A stretch of DNA of 64,000 nt, from contig NZ_MUJK01000014.1 in the NCBI RefSeq assembly GCF_002906155.1, forward strand, positions 62,001 to 126,000, written 5' to 3'. Origin of the DNA: Pseudomonas laurylsulfativorans. Its GTDB lineage: Bacteria; Pseudomonadota; Gammaproteobacteria; Pseudomonadales; Pseudomonadaceae. Position 1 is the stretch's first letter, and each line of letters begins with the position of its first letter. The translations under genes and the position numbers were made by a program. Positions 1-8,417 of the stretch are shown in pieces. Under the pieces are notes generated by a model that did not search any database, had not been told where the DNA came from, and saw nothing but the letters and a program-made list of their open reading frames with translations.

Positions 1-109
1 TGGGCGGGACCATTTCCACCGCATCCAGGTTCAGATTGCGCCCGCCGAGCAGGGCCAGGACTTCCTGGGTGATACCGACGCGGTCGATGAAGCTGACGTG
101 GATACGCAT
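1..109 (-). CDS. Sigma-54-dependent TyrR/PhhR-like regulator, N-terminal fragment
   Basis: Only the first 36 codons are present; the gene runs off the left edge. The translation begins MRIHVSFIDRVGITQEVLAL and continues with a leucine- and asparagine-rich stretch. This is the beta-alpha start of an ACT domain, as found at the N-terminus of TyrR/PhhR-type enhancer-binding proteins that sense aromatic amino acids. The start ATG is at 107-109. The AAA+ and helix-turn-helix parts lie outside the window, so the class is inferred from the N-terminus alone. It has its own start, downstream of the arc genes on the same strand and separated from them by a REPIN. Confidence 0.6.
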   Translation of the reverse strand, partial: MRIHVSFIDRVGITQEVLALLGGRNLNLDAVEMVPP

Positions 110-198
110 GGGGCGGTTTTGGGTTCTGCAGTGCGAAGGGTGGCAAGTATGCCTTGGTGAAGGGGTAGAGGTGAAATCCGCAGTCAGGTACAGCACCT

Positions 199-286
199 GT
201 AGGAGCCGGCTTGCTGGCGATTCGGACGGTGCGGTATGTCAGTAATACCGCGTTATCGTTCATCGCAGGCAAGCCAGCTCCTACAA
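199..286. repeat. REPIN (inverted pair of REP elements)
   Basis: Arm GTAGGAGCCGGCTTGCTGGC at 199 is followed by its inverted partner, ending at about 286. It fills the gap between the DUF5064-like gene and the upstream regulator gene. Each arm is an imperfect palindrome, the usual form of Pseudomonas REP sequences. Confidence 0.9.
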
Positions 287-296
287 GGGATAGGGG

Positions 297-659
297 TTAC
301 TCGAAGTTCTCGAGATCTATCGGGTCGCCGGATTTCATATTCAGTTGCTGGCGGATGTCTTCAAACATCAGGTCGTAATGTTCGTGTGACGAGCCAATGG
401 CGATTTTTTCCTTGGGAATGCCATATTTGTCGGCGATTTTCGTCACATTGCTGGCGAAGTTGTAGGCTTCCACCTTGGGCAGGAAGAAGGGCTCCTTCAG
501 GTCCTTGCCCTGAATGCTGCCATGCATGGTGAACTGAATGCCTTTTTCCCCTGCGGGGTTCTTGCTGACTTCATAGTCGAGGTGAATGTTGTAGCTCACA
601 TCATCCTTGTTCAGCGCATGGCGCTCGATGTGTAAGTGACCTGGCTCAAACATTGCCAT
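297..659 (-). CDS. DUF5064-like small cytoplasmic protein
   Basis: This is a 120-residue protein with no signal peptide or membrane segment. It opens MAMFEPGHLHIERHALNKDD and carries a conserved-looking FASNVTKIADKYGIP stretch in the middle. I recognise the overall form as the Pseudomonas DUF5064 family found next to arc genes, from memory and without a search. Its function is unknown. It starts 12 nt after arcC on the same strand, so it is probably the last gene of the arcDABC operon and may contribute to anaerobic arginine metabolism by association only. A REPIN follows it. Confidence 0.7.
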   Translation of the reverse strand: MAMFEPGHLHIERHALNKDDVSYNIHLDYEVSKNPAGEKGIQFTMHGSIQGKDLKEPFFLPKVEAYNFASNVTKIADKYGIPKEKIAIGSSHEHYDLMFEDIRQQLNMKSGDPIDLENFE

Positions 660-671
660 AAAGGGTTCTCC

Positions 672-1601
672 CTACAAGTAAGTAATGCCCGCTGTCGCCG
701 TGCTGATGCGTGTACCGGCCTTGCCCTGGACGATCGCCTCGATGTCCGCGAGCGAACCGATCACCGCCACTTTTCCAGTATGGCGCGCGAATTCGCAGGC
801 TGCCTGCACCTTCGGTCCCATGGAGCCGGCGGCGAAGCCGAGTTTTTCCATTTCGTCGGGGTGGGCCTGGGCGATGGCTTTCTGCGTGGGTTTGCCAAAG
901 TCGATGAACGCGGCGTTGACGTCGGTGGCGATCACCAGCAGATCGGCTTCGAGCTGTTCGGCCAGCAGCGCCGAGCACAGGTCTTTGTCGATGACCGCTT
1001 CGACGCCCTCGAGTTTGCCGGGCGAGGTATACATGGTCGGAATGCCGCCGCCACCGGCGCAGATCACGATGCTGCTTTTTTCCAGCAGCCATTTGATCGG
1101 ACGGATTTCGAAGATGCGCTTGGGTTTCGGACTGGCGACCACGCGACGGTATTTGTCGCCGTCCGGAGCGATTGCCCAGCCTTTTTCGGCGGCGAGTTTT
1201 TCCGCATCAGCCTTGCTGTAGACCGGGCCGATGGGTTTGGTCGGGTTCTTGAACGCCGGGTCATTGGCATCGACTTCGACCTGGGTCAGCAAGGTCGCGA
1301 AGGGCACTTCGAAGTCCAGCAGGTTGCCCAGTTCCTGTTCGATGATGTAGCCGATCATGCCTTCGGTTTCGGCGCCGAGCACGTCCAGCGGGTAAGGGGT
1401 GACAGAGGTGTAGGCCGCCGCCTGCAATGACAGCAGGCCGACCTGAGGGCCATTGCCGTGGGCGATGACCAGTTGGTTGCCAGGATGGATCTTGGCGATC
1501 TGTTCGGTGGCGATCCGGATGTTGGCGCGCTGGTTGTCAGCGGTCATCGGTTCGCCGCGGCGGAGCAGGGCGTTACCGCCAAGAGCTACGACGATGCGCA
1601 T
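672..1601 (-). CDS. arcC: Carbamate kinase
   Basis: A full-length 309-residue protein of the amino acid kinase fold. It converts carbamoyl phosphate and ADP to ammonia, CO2 and ATP, the energy-yielding last step of the arginine deiminase pathway in the cytoplasm. The N-terminal RIVVALGGNALL and the internal IVICAGGGGIP motif are the phosphate- and nucleotide-binding loops of carbamate kinases. The gene follows arcB on the minus strand, as in P. aeruginosa arcDABC, but a REPIN lies in the 152-nt gap between the two. The start ATG at 1599-1601 follows an AAGGA-like ribosome site. Confidence 0.96.
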   Translation of the reverse strand: MRIVVALGGNALLRRGEPMTADNQRANIRIATEQIAKIHPGNQLVIAHGNGPQVGLLSLQAAAYTSVTPYPLDVLGAETEGMIGYIIEQELGNLLDFEVPFATLLTQVEVDANDPAFKNPTKPIGPVYSKADAEKLAAEKGWAIAPDGDKYRRVVASPKPKRIFEIRPIKWLLEKSSIVICAGGGGIPTMYTSPGKLEGVEAVIDKDLCSALLAEQLEADLLVIATDVNAAFIDFGKPTQKAIAQAHPDEMEKLGFAAGSMGPKVQAACEFARHTGKVAVIGSLADIEAIVQGKAGTRISTATAGITYL

Positions 1602-1646
1602 GGTGCAGTCCTTCTAAAAGAGAAGTCACAAACAACTCGATCCTTT

Positions 1647-1734
1647 GTGGGAGCGAGCCTGCTCGCGAAGGCGATGTGTCAGTCGACATCAATGCTGAAT
1701 GTCAAACCGCAATCGCGAGCAGGCTCGCTCCCAC
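1647..1734. repeat. REPIN between arcB and arcC
   Basis: GTGGGAGCGAGCCTGCTCGC at 1647 is paired with its inverse, ending at 1734. It lies inside the arc operon, where it could adjust the level of arcC mRNA relative to arcB. Confidence 0.92.
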
Positions 1735-1753
1735 ATTGACCGGGCTCCGTTCT

Positions 1754-2764
1754 TTAGAGATCAGCCAACGTCGACACCAGAATCGCCTTGATGGTGTGCA
1801 TGCGGTTTTCTGCTTGCTCGAAGGCGATGCAGGCCGGCGACTCGAACACGTCATCGGTCACTTCGATGCCGTTGCTCAGGTGCGGGTACTGCTCGGCAAT
1901 CTGCTTGCCGACTTTGGTATCGCAGTTGTGGAACGCCGGCAGACAGTGCATGAACTTGGTGCGCGGATTGCCGGTGGCTTTCATCAGTTCGGCGTTGACC
2001 TGATACGGCAGCAGTTGCTGGATGCGTTCGGCCCAGGCCTCGACCGGCTCGCCCATCGACACCCAGACGTCGGTGTGGATGAAGTCCACGCCCTTGACCG
2101 CCGCTTTCGGGTCTTCGGTGAGGGTGATGCGCGCACCGCTTTCTTCACCGTACTGTTTGCAGCGGGCCACCAGATCGTCCGCCGGCCACAAGGCCTTCGG
2201 CGCGCAGATGCGCACGTCCATGCCGAGTTTGGCGCCGATCAGCAACAGCGAGTTGCCCATGTTGTTACGGGCATCGCCGAGGTAGGCATAGCTGATTTCG
2301 TGGATCGGCTTGTCGGCGTGCTCACGCATGGTCAGCACGTCGGCGATCATTTGCGTCGGGTGGTATTCGTCGGTCAGGCCGTTGAACACCGGTACGCCGG
2401 CGAACTTGGCCAGTTCTTCGACGATTTCCTGCTTGAAGCCACGGTACTCAATGGCGTCGTACATGCGCCCGAGCACGCGGGCGGTGTCCTTCATGCTTTC
2501 CTTGTGGCCGATCTGCGAGGAGTTCGGGTCGATGTAGGTGACGTTGGCGCCCTGGTCATAGGCGGCTACTTCGAACGCGCAGCGGGTGCGGGTCGAGGTT
2601 TTTTCGAAGATCAGCGCGATGTTGTTGCCCTTGAGATGCTGCTGTTCGGTGCCGGTGTACTTGGCACGCTTGAGGTCGCGGGACAGGTCGAGCAGGTAGC
2701 GCAATTCGCGAGGGGTGTGGTGTTCCAGGCTCAGCAGATTGCGGTTATGGATATTGAACGCCAT
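1754..2764 (-). CDS. arcB: Ornithine carbamoyltransferase, catabolic
   Basis: A 336-residue enzyme that phosphorolyses citrulline to ornithine and carbamoyl phosphate. The carbamoyl-phosphate loop STRTRCAF and the HCLPAFH ornithine-site motif are both intact. The ATG at 2762-2764 was chosen because AGGAG lies just upstream and the protein then begins MAFNIHNRNLLSL, as in the family. A longer in-frame reading to 2836 has no such support. The position between arcA and arcC and the length match the catabolic rather than the anabolic (argF) form. Confidence 0.96.
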   Translation of the reverse strand: MAFNIHNRNLLSLEHHTPRELRYLLDLSRDLKRAKYTGTEQQHLKGNNIALIFEKTSTRTRCAFEVAAYDQGANVTYIDPNSSQIGHKESMKDTARVLGRMYDAIEYRGFKQEIVEELAKFAGVPVFNGLTDEYHPTQMIADVLTMREHADKPIHEISYAYLGDARNNMGNSLLLIGAKLGMDVRICAPKALWPADDLVARCKQYGEESGARITLTEDPKAAVKGVDFIHTDVWVSMGEPVEAWAERIQQLLPYQVNAELMKATGNPRTKFMHCLPAFHNCDTKVGKQIAEQYPHLSNGIEVTDDVFESPACIAFEQAENRMHTIKAILVSTLADL

Positions 2765-2846
2765 TTTGGATCTCCTAAGGTGTCGGTTATCCCCTTGGCC
2801 TGAGCATGCTCTTGGGGAGAGGGCTGCGCGGGCCAAGGTTCATAGG

Positions 2847-4103
2847 TTAGTAGTCAATCGGGTCGCGGATGATCGGGCAGGTCATGCAGTGGCCGCCGCC
2901 CCGTCCCCGGCCGAGTTCGCCGGCGCTGATGGTGATGACTTCCACACCGGCCTTGCGCAGCAGGGTGTTGGTGTAGGTATTGCGGTCGTAGCCGATGACC
3001 ACGCCTGGCTCCACGGCCACCACGTTATTGCCGTCGTCCCATTGCTCGCGTTCGGCGGCGAAGCTGTTGCCGCCGGTTTCCACTACGCGCAACGCCTTGA
3101 GGTTCAGGGCCTGGGCCACAGTGTCGAGGAAGGTGGTTTCTTCGCGACGGATGTCGATGCCGCCCGCTTTGCTTTCATCGGGACGCAGGGTGAAGGCGAC
3201 AATCTGGTTCACCACTTCCGGGAAAATCGTGACGAGGTCGCGATCGCAGAAGCTGAACACTGTGTCCAGGTGCATCGCCGCGCGGGATTTCGGCAGACCG
3301 GCAACGATGACTTTCTCGACGGCTTTGTTCTTGAACAGGTTCACCGCCAGTTGCGCAATGGCCTGGCGCGACGAGCGTTCGCCCATGCCGATCAACACCA
3401 CGCCGTTGCCAATCGGCATCACGTCACCGCCCTCAAGGGTGGAGTTACCGTGGTCTTTGTCCGGGTCGCCGTACCAGATCTGGAAGTCGGCGTTGGTGAA
3501 CTCGGGGTGGAATTTGTAGATGGCGGTGGTCAGCAGGGTTTCCTGACGGCGCGCCGGCCAGTACATCGGGTTGAGCGTGACGCCACCGTAGATCCAGCAG
3601 GTGGTGTCGCGGGTGAACTGGGTGTTGGGCAGCGGCGGCAGGATGAAGCTGGAGTTGCCAAGGAAGTCGCGGAACATCTCGATGACCTTGCCACCGAAAC
3701 TGGTGGGCAAATCGTCGCCCGAGACACCACCGATCAGGAACTCGGCGATCTTGCGCGGCTCCAGGCTGCGCAGCCACGAGGCGGTTTCGTTGATCAGGCC
3801 CAGACCCACCGAGTTGGCGGTGATCTTGCGCTCCAGAATCCAGTCCAGGGCTTCGGGAATGGCAACGATGTCGGTCAGCAGGTTGTGCATTTCCAGCACA
3901 TCGATGTTGCGCTCGCGCATCTTGGTGACGAAGTCGAAGTGGTCGCGCTTGGCCTGGGCCACCCACAGCACGTCATCGAACAGCAGTTCATCGCAGTTGT
4001 TCGGGGTCAGCCGCTGATGGGCCAGGCCTGGGGAGCAAACCATGACTTTGCGCAGTTTGCCGGCTTCGGAATGGACGCCGTACTTAACTTTTTCCTTGGT
4101 CAT
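2847..4103 (-). CDS. arcA: Arginine deiminase
   Basis: A 418-residue enzyme that hydrolyses arginine to citrulline and ammonia. The C-terminal GGGHCMTCPIIRDP places the nucleophilic cysteine at residue 406, the position known for the P. aeruginosa enzyme, and the length is also the same. The start ATG at 4101-4103 is preceded by GGAGG. It is the second gene of the arcDABC operon, 31 nt after arcD. Confidence 0.97.
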   Translation of the reverse strand: MTKEKVKYGVHSEAGKLRKVMVCSPGLAHQRLTPNNCDELLFDDVLWVAQAKRDHFDFVTKMRERNIDVLEMHNLLTDIVAIPEALDWILERKITANSVGLGLINETASWLRSLEPRKIAEFLIGGVSGDDLPTSFGGKVIEMFRDFLGNSSFILPPLPNTQFTRDTTCWIYGGVTLNPMYWPARRQETLLTTAIYKFHPEFTNADFQIWYGDPDKDHGNSTLEGGDVMPIGNGVVLIGMGERSSRQAIAQLAVNLFKNKAVEKVIVAGLPKSRAAMHLDTVFSFCDRDLVTIFPEVVNQIVAFTLRPDESKAGGIDIRREETTFLDTVAQALNLKALRVVETGGNSFAAEREQWDDGNNVVAVEPGVVIGYDRNTYTNTLLRKAGVEVITISAGELGRGRGGGHCMTCPIIRDPIDY

Positions 4104-4134
4104 TACAGTGATCCTCCAGATGTAAACAGGGTTA

Positions 4135-5562
4135 TTACAGAGTCAGGAAGCCGTCATAGAGACCGTAGGCCGCCGCCACGGCGCCCACGACCACCGCGGC
4201 GAAAATCAGCTTCTCGACGTTGGTGAAAACCGGTTTGTTGATTTCCAGCTTGGCCTTGGCGAACAGGATCACGCCGGGGGCGTAGAGCAGGGCGGACAGC
4301 AGCAGGTACTTGATGCCGCCGGCGTACAACAGCCAGATCGCGTAGATCAGGGCCACGGCGCCGATGATCAGATCCTTGCGCCGCTCGCTCGCCGCGCCTT
4401 CGTAGCTTTCGCCACGTACCGCCAACAGCAACGCGTAGGCCGCTGACCACAGGTAGGGCACCAGAATCATCGAGGTGGCGAGGTAGATCAGCGACAGGTA
4501 GGTACTGGCCGAGAACAGCGTGATGATCAGGAAAACCTGGACCATGGCGTTGGTCAGCCACAGGGCGTTGACCGGTACATGGTTGGCGTTTTCCTTGCGC
4601 AAAAACGCCGGCATGGTGTGGTCCTTGGCGGCGGCGAACATGATCTCCGCGCACAGCAGCACCCACGACAGCAATGCCCCCAACAGCGAGATGATCAGGC
4701 CGACACTGATCAGCACCGCGCCCCAGTGGCCGACCACATGTTCCAGCACGGCGGCCATCGACGGATTCTGCAGTTTGGCCAGTTCCGGCTGGGTCATGAT
4801 CCCCAGCGACAGGACGTTGACCAGGACTAAGAACAGCAGCACGGTGACAAAGCCGATCACGGTGGCTTTACCCACATCGCTGCGTTTTTCCGCCCGGGCC
4901 GAAAAGATGCTCGCGCCTTCGATACCGATGAACACCCACACGGTGACCAGCATCATTTTGCGTACCTGGTCCATCACGCTGCCCAGGTCCGGGTTCTTGA
5001 GGCCCCAGATGTCAGCGGTGAAGATGTCCAGTTTGAAGGCGAACAACGCGATCAACATGAACAACAGCAACGGCACGATCTTGGCGACCGTGGTCACCAG
5101 GTTGATGAACGCTGCTTCCTTTATTCCTCGCAGCACGAGGAAATGTACGGCCCAGAGCAACACCGAGGCCCCGATCACGGCAGCGGGGGTATTGCCCTCC
5201 CCAAATAGCGGAAAGAAGTAGCCGAGGGTGCTGAACAACAGTACGAAGTACCCCACGTTGCCCAGCCAGGCACTGATCCAGTACCCCCAGGCGGACGAGA
5301 AACCCATGTAGTCGCCGAAACCGGCCTTGGCGTAGGCGTAGACCCCACCGTCCAGGTCGGGCTTGCGGTTGGCCAGGGTCTGGAATACGAATGCCAGGGT
5401 GAGCATGCCGACGGCGGTGATCGCCCAACCGATCAGAATGGCGCCGACATCGGCACTGGCGGCCATGTTTTGTGGCAAGGAAAAGATCCCGCCACCAATC
5501 ATCGACCCGACGACTAACGCAACCAGCGCGCCGAGTTTGAGTTTTCCGGGAGCTTCAGACAT
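4135..5562 (-). CDS. arcD: Arginine/ornithine antiporter (APA family)
   Basis: A 475-residue membrane protein with about 12-13 hydrophobic segments. The N-terminal GSMIGGGIFSLPQN motif belongs to the basic amino acid/polyamine antiporter family. It exchanges external arginine for internal ornithine and leads the arginine deiminase operon. A second, very similar antiporter gene is divergently placed at 5997-7427. An Anr-like dyad lies upstream at 5623-5636. Confidence 0.95.
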   Translation of the reverse strand: MSEAPGKLKLGALVALVVGSMIGGGIFSLPQNMAASADVGAILIGWAITAVGMLTLAFVFQTLANRKPDLDGGVYAYAKAGFGDYMGFSSAWGYWISAWLGNVGYFVLLFSTLGYFFPLFGEGNTPAAVIGASVLLWAVHFLVLRGIKEAAFINLVTTVAKIVPLLLFMLIALFAFKLDIFTADIWGLKNPDLGSVMDQVRKMMLVTVWVFIGIEGASIFSARAEKRSDVGKATVIGFVTVLLFLVLVNVLSLGIMTQPELAKLQNPSMAAVLEHVVGHWGAVLISVGLIISLLGALLSWVLLCAEIMFAAAKDHTMPAFLRKENANHVPVNALWLTNAMVQVFLIITLFSASTYLSLIYLATSMILVPYLWSAAYALLLAVRGESYEGAASERRKDLIIGAVALIYAIWLLYAGGIKYLLLSALLYAPGVILFAKAKLEINKPVFTNVEKLIFAAVVVGAVAAAYGLYDGFLTL

Positions 5563-5996
5563 TGCATGACTCCAATGCAGGAGAAGAGAGGCAACAGATT
5601 ATTCTGTTGGCTTTCCGATCAGCTGACTTAGATCACTAAATGAAAGCGTTCCCGAGATGTTGGCTGAGTGCCATCACTTATAAATATTCTACCTGTAATG
5701 CCTGATCTAGAGGCCTTTGCTGGTTATTCAAGAACTTTTCAGCATTTGTTTCGAATTATGACGCTAGTTGTTATTTCAAAATCTGCAAATTTTATTCATG
5801 CATTTTTTGGACAAAATGGATGTATTAAAAAAACGTATAAAACAAATAATTATATCGACGTTTCGATAGCCGTTTTGTGCAAGTAAAAGGTGGCTGTTGG
5901 CGTTATCCAATAAACGTTATTACTCTTCAACAGTTTAGTTGACGCCCGATATGTGACGATCTCGCGGCAGTGCCGCCCCCGGAAAATGGAGATGCA
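5563..5996. other. AT-rich divergent promoter region between the two arcD paralogues
   Basis: These 434 bases are visibly AT-rich, with runs such as ATTAAAAAAACGTATAAAAC, and contain no credible gene. A 72-codon open frame at 5668-5886 has no family features and no good ribosome site. The region must hold both arcD promoters. The arcD-proximal part contains the Anr-like site. AT-rich stretches like this are typical targets of MvaT/MvaU-type silencers, but no specific site can be assigned. Confidence 0.6.
5623..5636 (-). promoter_or_regulatory. Candidate Anr/FNR site for arcD
   Basis: On the minus strand the sequence reads GTGATCTAAGTCAG, a 4/5 plus 3/5 match to the FNR/Anr dyad TTGAT-N4-ATCAA. 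Its centre is about 30 bp upstream of a -10-like AATAAT near 5598-5604, close to the -41.5 position expected for class II activation. Anr activation of arcDABC is established in P. aeruginosa. The site here is inferred. Confidence 0.5.
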
Positions 5997-7427
5997 ATGA
6001 TGTCGCAATCACCGAACAAGCTTCGCCTGAGCGCATTGATCGCGTTGGTGGTGGGTTCGATGATCGGCGGCGGGATTTTTTCCCTGCCGCAAAACATGGC
6101 GGCCAGGGCCGATGCCGGGGCGATTCTGATCGGTTGGGCGATCACCGCCGTCGGCATGCTGACCCTGGCGTTCGTGTTCCAGACCCTGGCCAATCGCAAG
6201 CCGGAACTGAACTCCGGCGTGTACGCCTACGCCAAGGCCGGGTTCGGCGACTACATGGGTTTTTCATCCGCCTGGGGGTACTGGATCAGTGCCTGGCTGG
6301 GCAACGTCGGATACTTCATTTTGCTTTTTAGTACCCTCGGCTATTTCTTCCCGGTCTTCGGCGAAGGCAACACACCGATTGCCATCGCCTGTGCTTCGGT
6401 GCTGCTCTGGACCGTGCATTTTGTGGTGATGCGCGGGATCAAGGAGGCCGCGTTCATCAATCAGGTGACCACAGTCGCCAAGATCGTGCCGCTGATCATG
6501 TTCATCGTTATCGCCGCCGTGGCGTTCAAGGCGGACATCTTCACCCTCGATATCTGGGGGCGCAACAACCCGGAATTCGGCAGCGTGATGGATCAGGTTC
6601 GGCACATGATGCTGGTCACCGTGTTCGTGTTCATCGGGATCGAAGGCGCCAGTGTCTATTCGGCCCGGGCGGAGAAACGCTCCGACGTGGGCCGGGCGAC
6701 GGTGATCGGGTTCGTTGGGGTACTGGCGCTGCTGGTGCTGGTGAACGTGCTGTCGCTGGGGATCATGACCCAACCGGAGTTGGCGAAACTGCAGAACCCC
6801 TCGTTGGCGGCGGTGCTTGAACACATCGTCGGCCCTTGGGGCGCGTTGCTGATCAGCGTCGGCCTGGCGATCTCCCTGTTGGGTGCCTTGTTGTCCTGGG
6901 CGCTGCTGTGCGCCGAAATCCTGTTTGCCACGGCGAAAGACAAGACCATGCCGGCATTCCTGACCAGGGAGAACGCCAACCACGTGCCGGTCAATGCGAT
7001 GTGGCTGACCAACTCGATGATCCAGTTGTTCCTGCTGATCACGCTGTTTTCCGCCGGCACCTACACCAGCCTGATTTATCTGGCGTCATCGATGATTCTG
7101 GTGCCGTACCTGTGGTCGGCGGCCTATGCGGTGTTGTTGTGCGCGCGCGGCGACACTTATCAACAGGCGCCCGTCGAGCGCACCAAGGATCTGTTGATTG
7201 GTGGCATCGCCCTGGTCTATGCGGTGTGGTTGCTGTATGCCGGCGGCCTGAAGTATCTGCTGCTGTCGGCGTTGCTGTATGCGCCGGGCGTGATCCTGTT
7301 TGCCAAGGCTCGCCATGAGCAGGGCATGCCATTGTTCACGGTTATCGAGAAAGGCATTTTCACCTGTGTCATCGGTGGTGCAGGGTTGGCGGCCTATGGC
7401 TTGTACAGCGGCTTGTTGAGCCTGTGA
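5997..7427 (+). CDS. Second arginine/ornithine-type antiporter (ArcD paralogue)
   Basis: A 476-residue APA-family transporter that aligns with ArcD over its whole length without large gaps. The first 160 residues are nearly the same in both, including GSMIGGGIFSLPQN and YAYAKAGFGDYMGFSSAWGY. The ATG at 5997, preceded by GGAG at 5988-5991, was preferred to the in-frame position at 5970 because it gives an N-terminus like that of ArcD. The paralogue reads away from arcD and its stop overlaps the next gene by 4 nt. The substrate is inferred to be arginine, ornithine or a related basic amino acid or amine. Confidence 0.9.
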   Translation: MMSQSPNKLRLSALIALVVGSMIGGGIFSLPQNMAARADAGAILIGWAITAVGMLTLAFVFQTLANRKPELNSGVYAYAKAGFGDYMGFSSAWGYWISAWLGNVGYFILLFSTLGYFFPVFGEGNTPIAIACASVLLWTVHFVVMRGIKEAAFINQVTTVAKIVPLIMFIVIAAVAFKADIFTLDIWGRNNPEFGSVMDQVRHMMLVTVFVFIGIEGASVYSARAEKRSDVGRATVIGFVGVLALLVLVNVLSLGIMTQPELAKLQNPSLAAVLEHIVGPWGALLISVGLAISLLGALLSWALLCAEILFATAKDKTMPAFLTRENANHVPVNAMWLTNSMIQLFLLITLFSAGTYTSLIYLASSMILVPYLWSAAYAVLLCARGDTYQQAPVERTKDLLIGGIALVYAVWLLYAGGLKYLLLSALLYAPGVILFAKARHEQGMPLFTVIEKGIFTCVIGGAGLAAYGLYSGLLSL

Positions 7428-8287
7428 AGCGGTTGCTGGCGTATCAACCACCCTATGACTGGCCGGCGATGCTGGGTTTTTTGTCGGCGCGGGCGATTAC
7501 CGGGCTGGAAACCGTGGTCGACGGCGTGTATTCGCGCAGCATCGGTTGGAACGGTGCCTGGGGTACGTTCTCGATCCAGCCTGCCAGCCCGGATGCCCTT
7601 GAGTTGACCCTGGACTTTCCAGACCCGGCCGCCGTACCTGCAATCGTCGCAAGCGTGCGGCGGATGTTCGATCTGGACGCCGACCTGTCCACGATGCATC
7701 GGCACCTGGCAGTTGATCCGCTGCTGGCGCGGCTGATTGCAGAGCGCCCCGGGCTGCGTGTGCCAGGGACGTGGGATGGCCTGGAACTGGCGATCCGCGC
7801 GGTGCTGGGGCAGCAGATTACGGTGGTGGCGGCGATCCGATTGGCGGGCAAACTGGTCGCGCAGTACGGCACACCCTTTCATTCCGGGTTACCGGGGTTG
7901 ACCCATGTGTTTCCCGAGGCCGGCGTTCTGGCGGGTGCAGACCTGGCCGCGTTGGGCATGCCGAAAAGCCGTGGCCGGACGTTGTCGGGCGTGGCTCAGG
8001 CGTTGCTCGATGATCCGCGGTTATTCGAGCCCGCTCGGGACGGGGGCGTCGCGCGGTTGTTGGCCTTGCATGGAGTGGGTGACTGGACGGCGCAGTACAT
8101 CGCGCTGCGGCAGTTGCGGGAGATGGATGGGTTTCCCAATGGTGATGTCGGCCTGATCAATGCGTTGGTGGCGCTGGAGGGCGGGCCGGTGACGGCCAGG
8201 CAGCTCTTGGCGCGAGCCGAAACCTGGCGGCCTTATCGAGGGTATGCGGCGCAATTGCTGTGGACTTCGTTGAGTCGGGTGGACTGA
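7424..8287 (+). CDS. alkA: DNA-3-methyladenine glycosylase II (AlkA type)
   Basis: A 287-residue base-excision glycosylase of the helix-hairpin-helix superfamily, expected to remove alkylated purines. The hairpin LHGVGDWTAQYIALR is followed by the catalytic aspartate at residue 241 in NGDVGL, equivalent to Asp238 of E. coli AlkA. There is an AlkA_N-like N-terminal region and no Ada methyltransferase domain. It begins with GTG at 7424, overlapping the antiporter stop (GTGA), so it is translationally coupled to a transporter with no obvious functional link. Confidence 0.9.
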   Translation: MKRLLAYQPPYDWPAMLGFLSARAITGLETVVDGVYSRSIGWNGAWGTFSIQPASPDALELTLDFPDPAAVPAIVASVRRMFDLDADLSTMHRHLAVDPLLARLIAERPGLRVPGTWDGLELAIRAVLGQQITVVAAIRLAGKLVAQYGTPFHSGLPGLTHVFPEAGVLAGADLAALGMPKSRGRTLSGVAQALLDDPRLFEPARDGGVARLLALHGVGDWTAQYIALRQLREMDGFPNGDVGLINALVALEGGPVTARQLLARAETWRPYRGYAAQLLWTSLSRVD

Positions 8288-8321
8288 GCCGATCCGGAAC
8301 CTGTATTGACGGTTCAGACGC

Positions 8322-8405
8322 CATCGCTGGCAAGCCAGCTCCTACATTTGATCGCGGTCGTCCGGGACAACCCGGTCACCTGTAGGAGCTGGCTTGCCAG
8401 CGATG
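8322..8405. repeat. REPIN
   Basis: CATCGCTGGCAAGCCAGCTC at 8322 is paired with its inverse, ending at 8405. It lies between the convergent alkA and CoA-transferase genes. The arms face the opposite way from most copies in the window. Confidence 0.9.
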
Positions 8406-8417
8406 ACGATCTGACGG

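Noticed and set aside
2715..4226. 503-codon open frame on the plus strand
   Set aside because: Antisense to arcA and the arcB start; composition is typical of a shadow frame and arcA is complete with its active-site cysteine.
5668..5886. 72-codon frame between the arcD genes
   Set aside because: AT-rich chance frame without a ribosome site or recognisable features.
5941..5970. TTGACGCCCGATAT as an Anr site for the second arcD
   Set aside because: Only one half-site resembles the consensus; the other does not match ATCAA.
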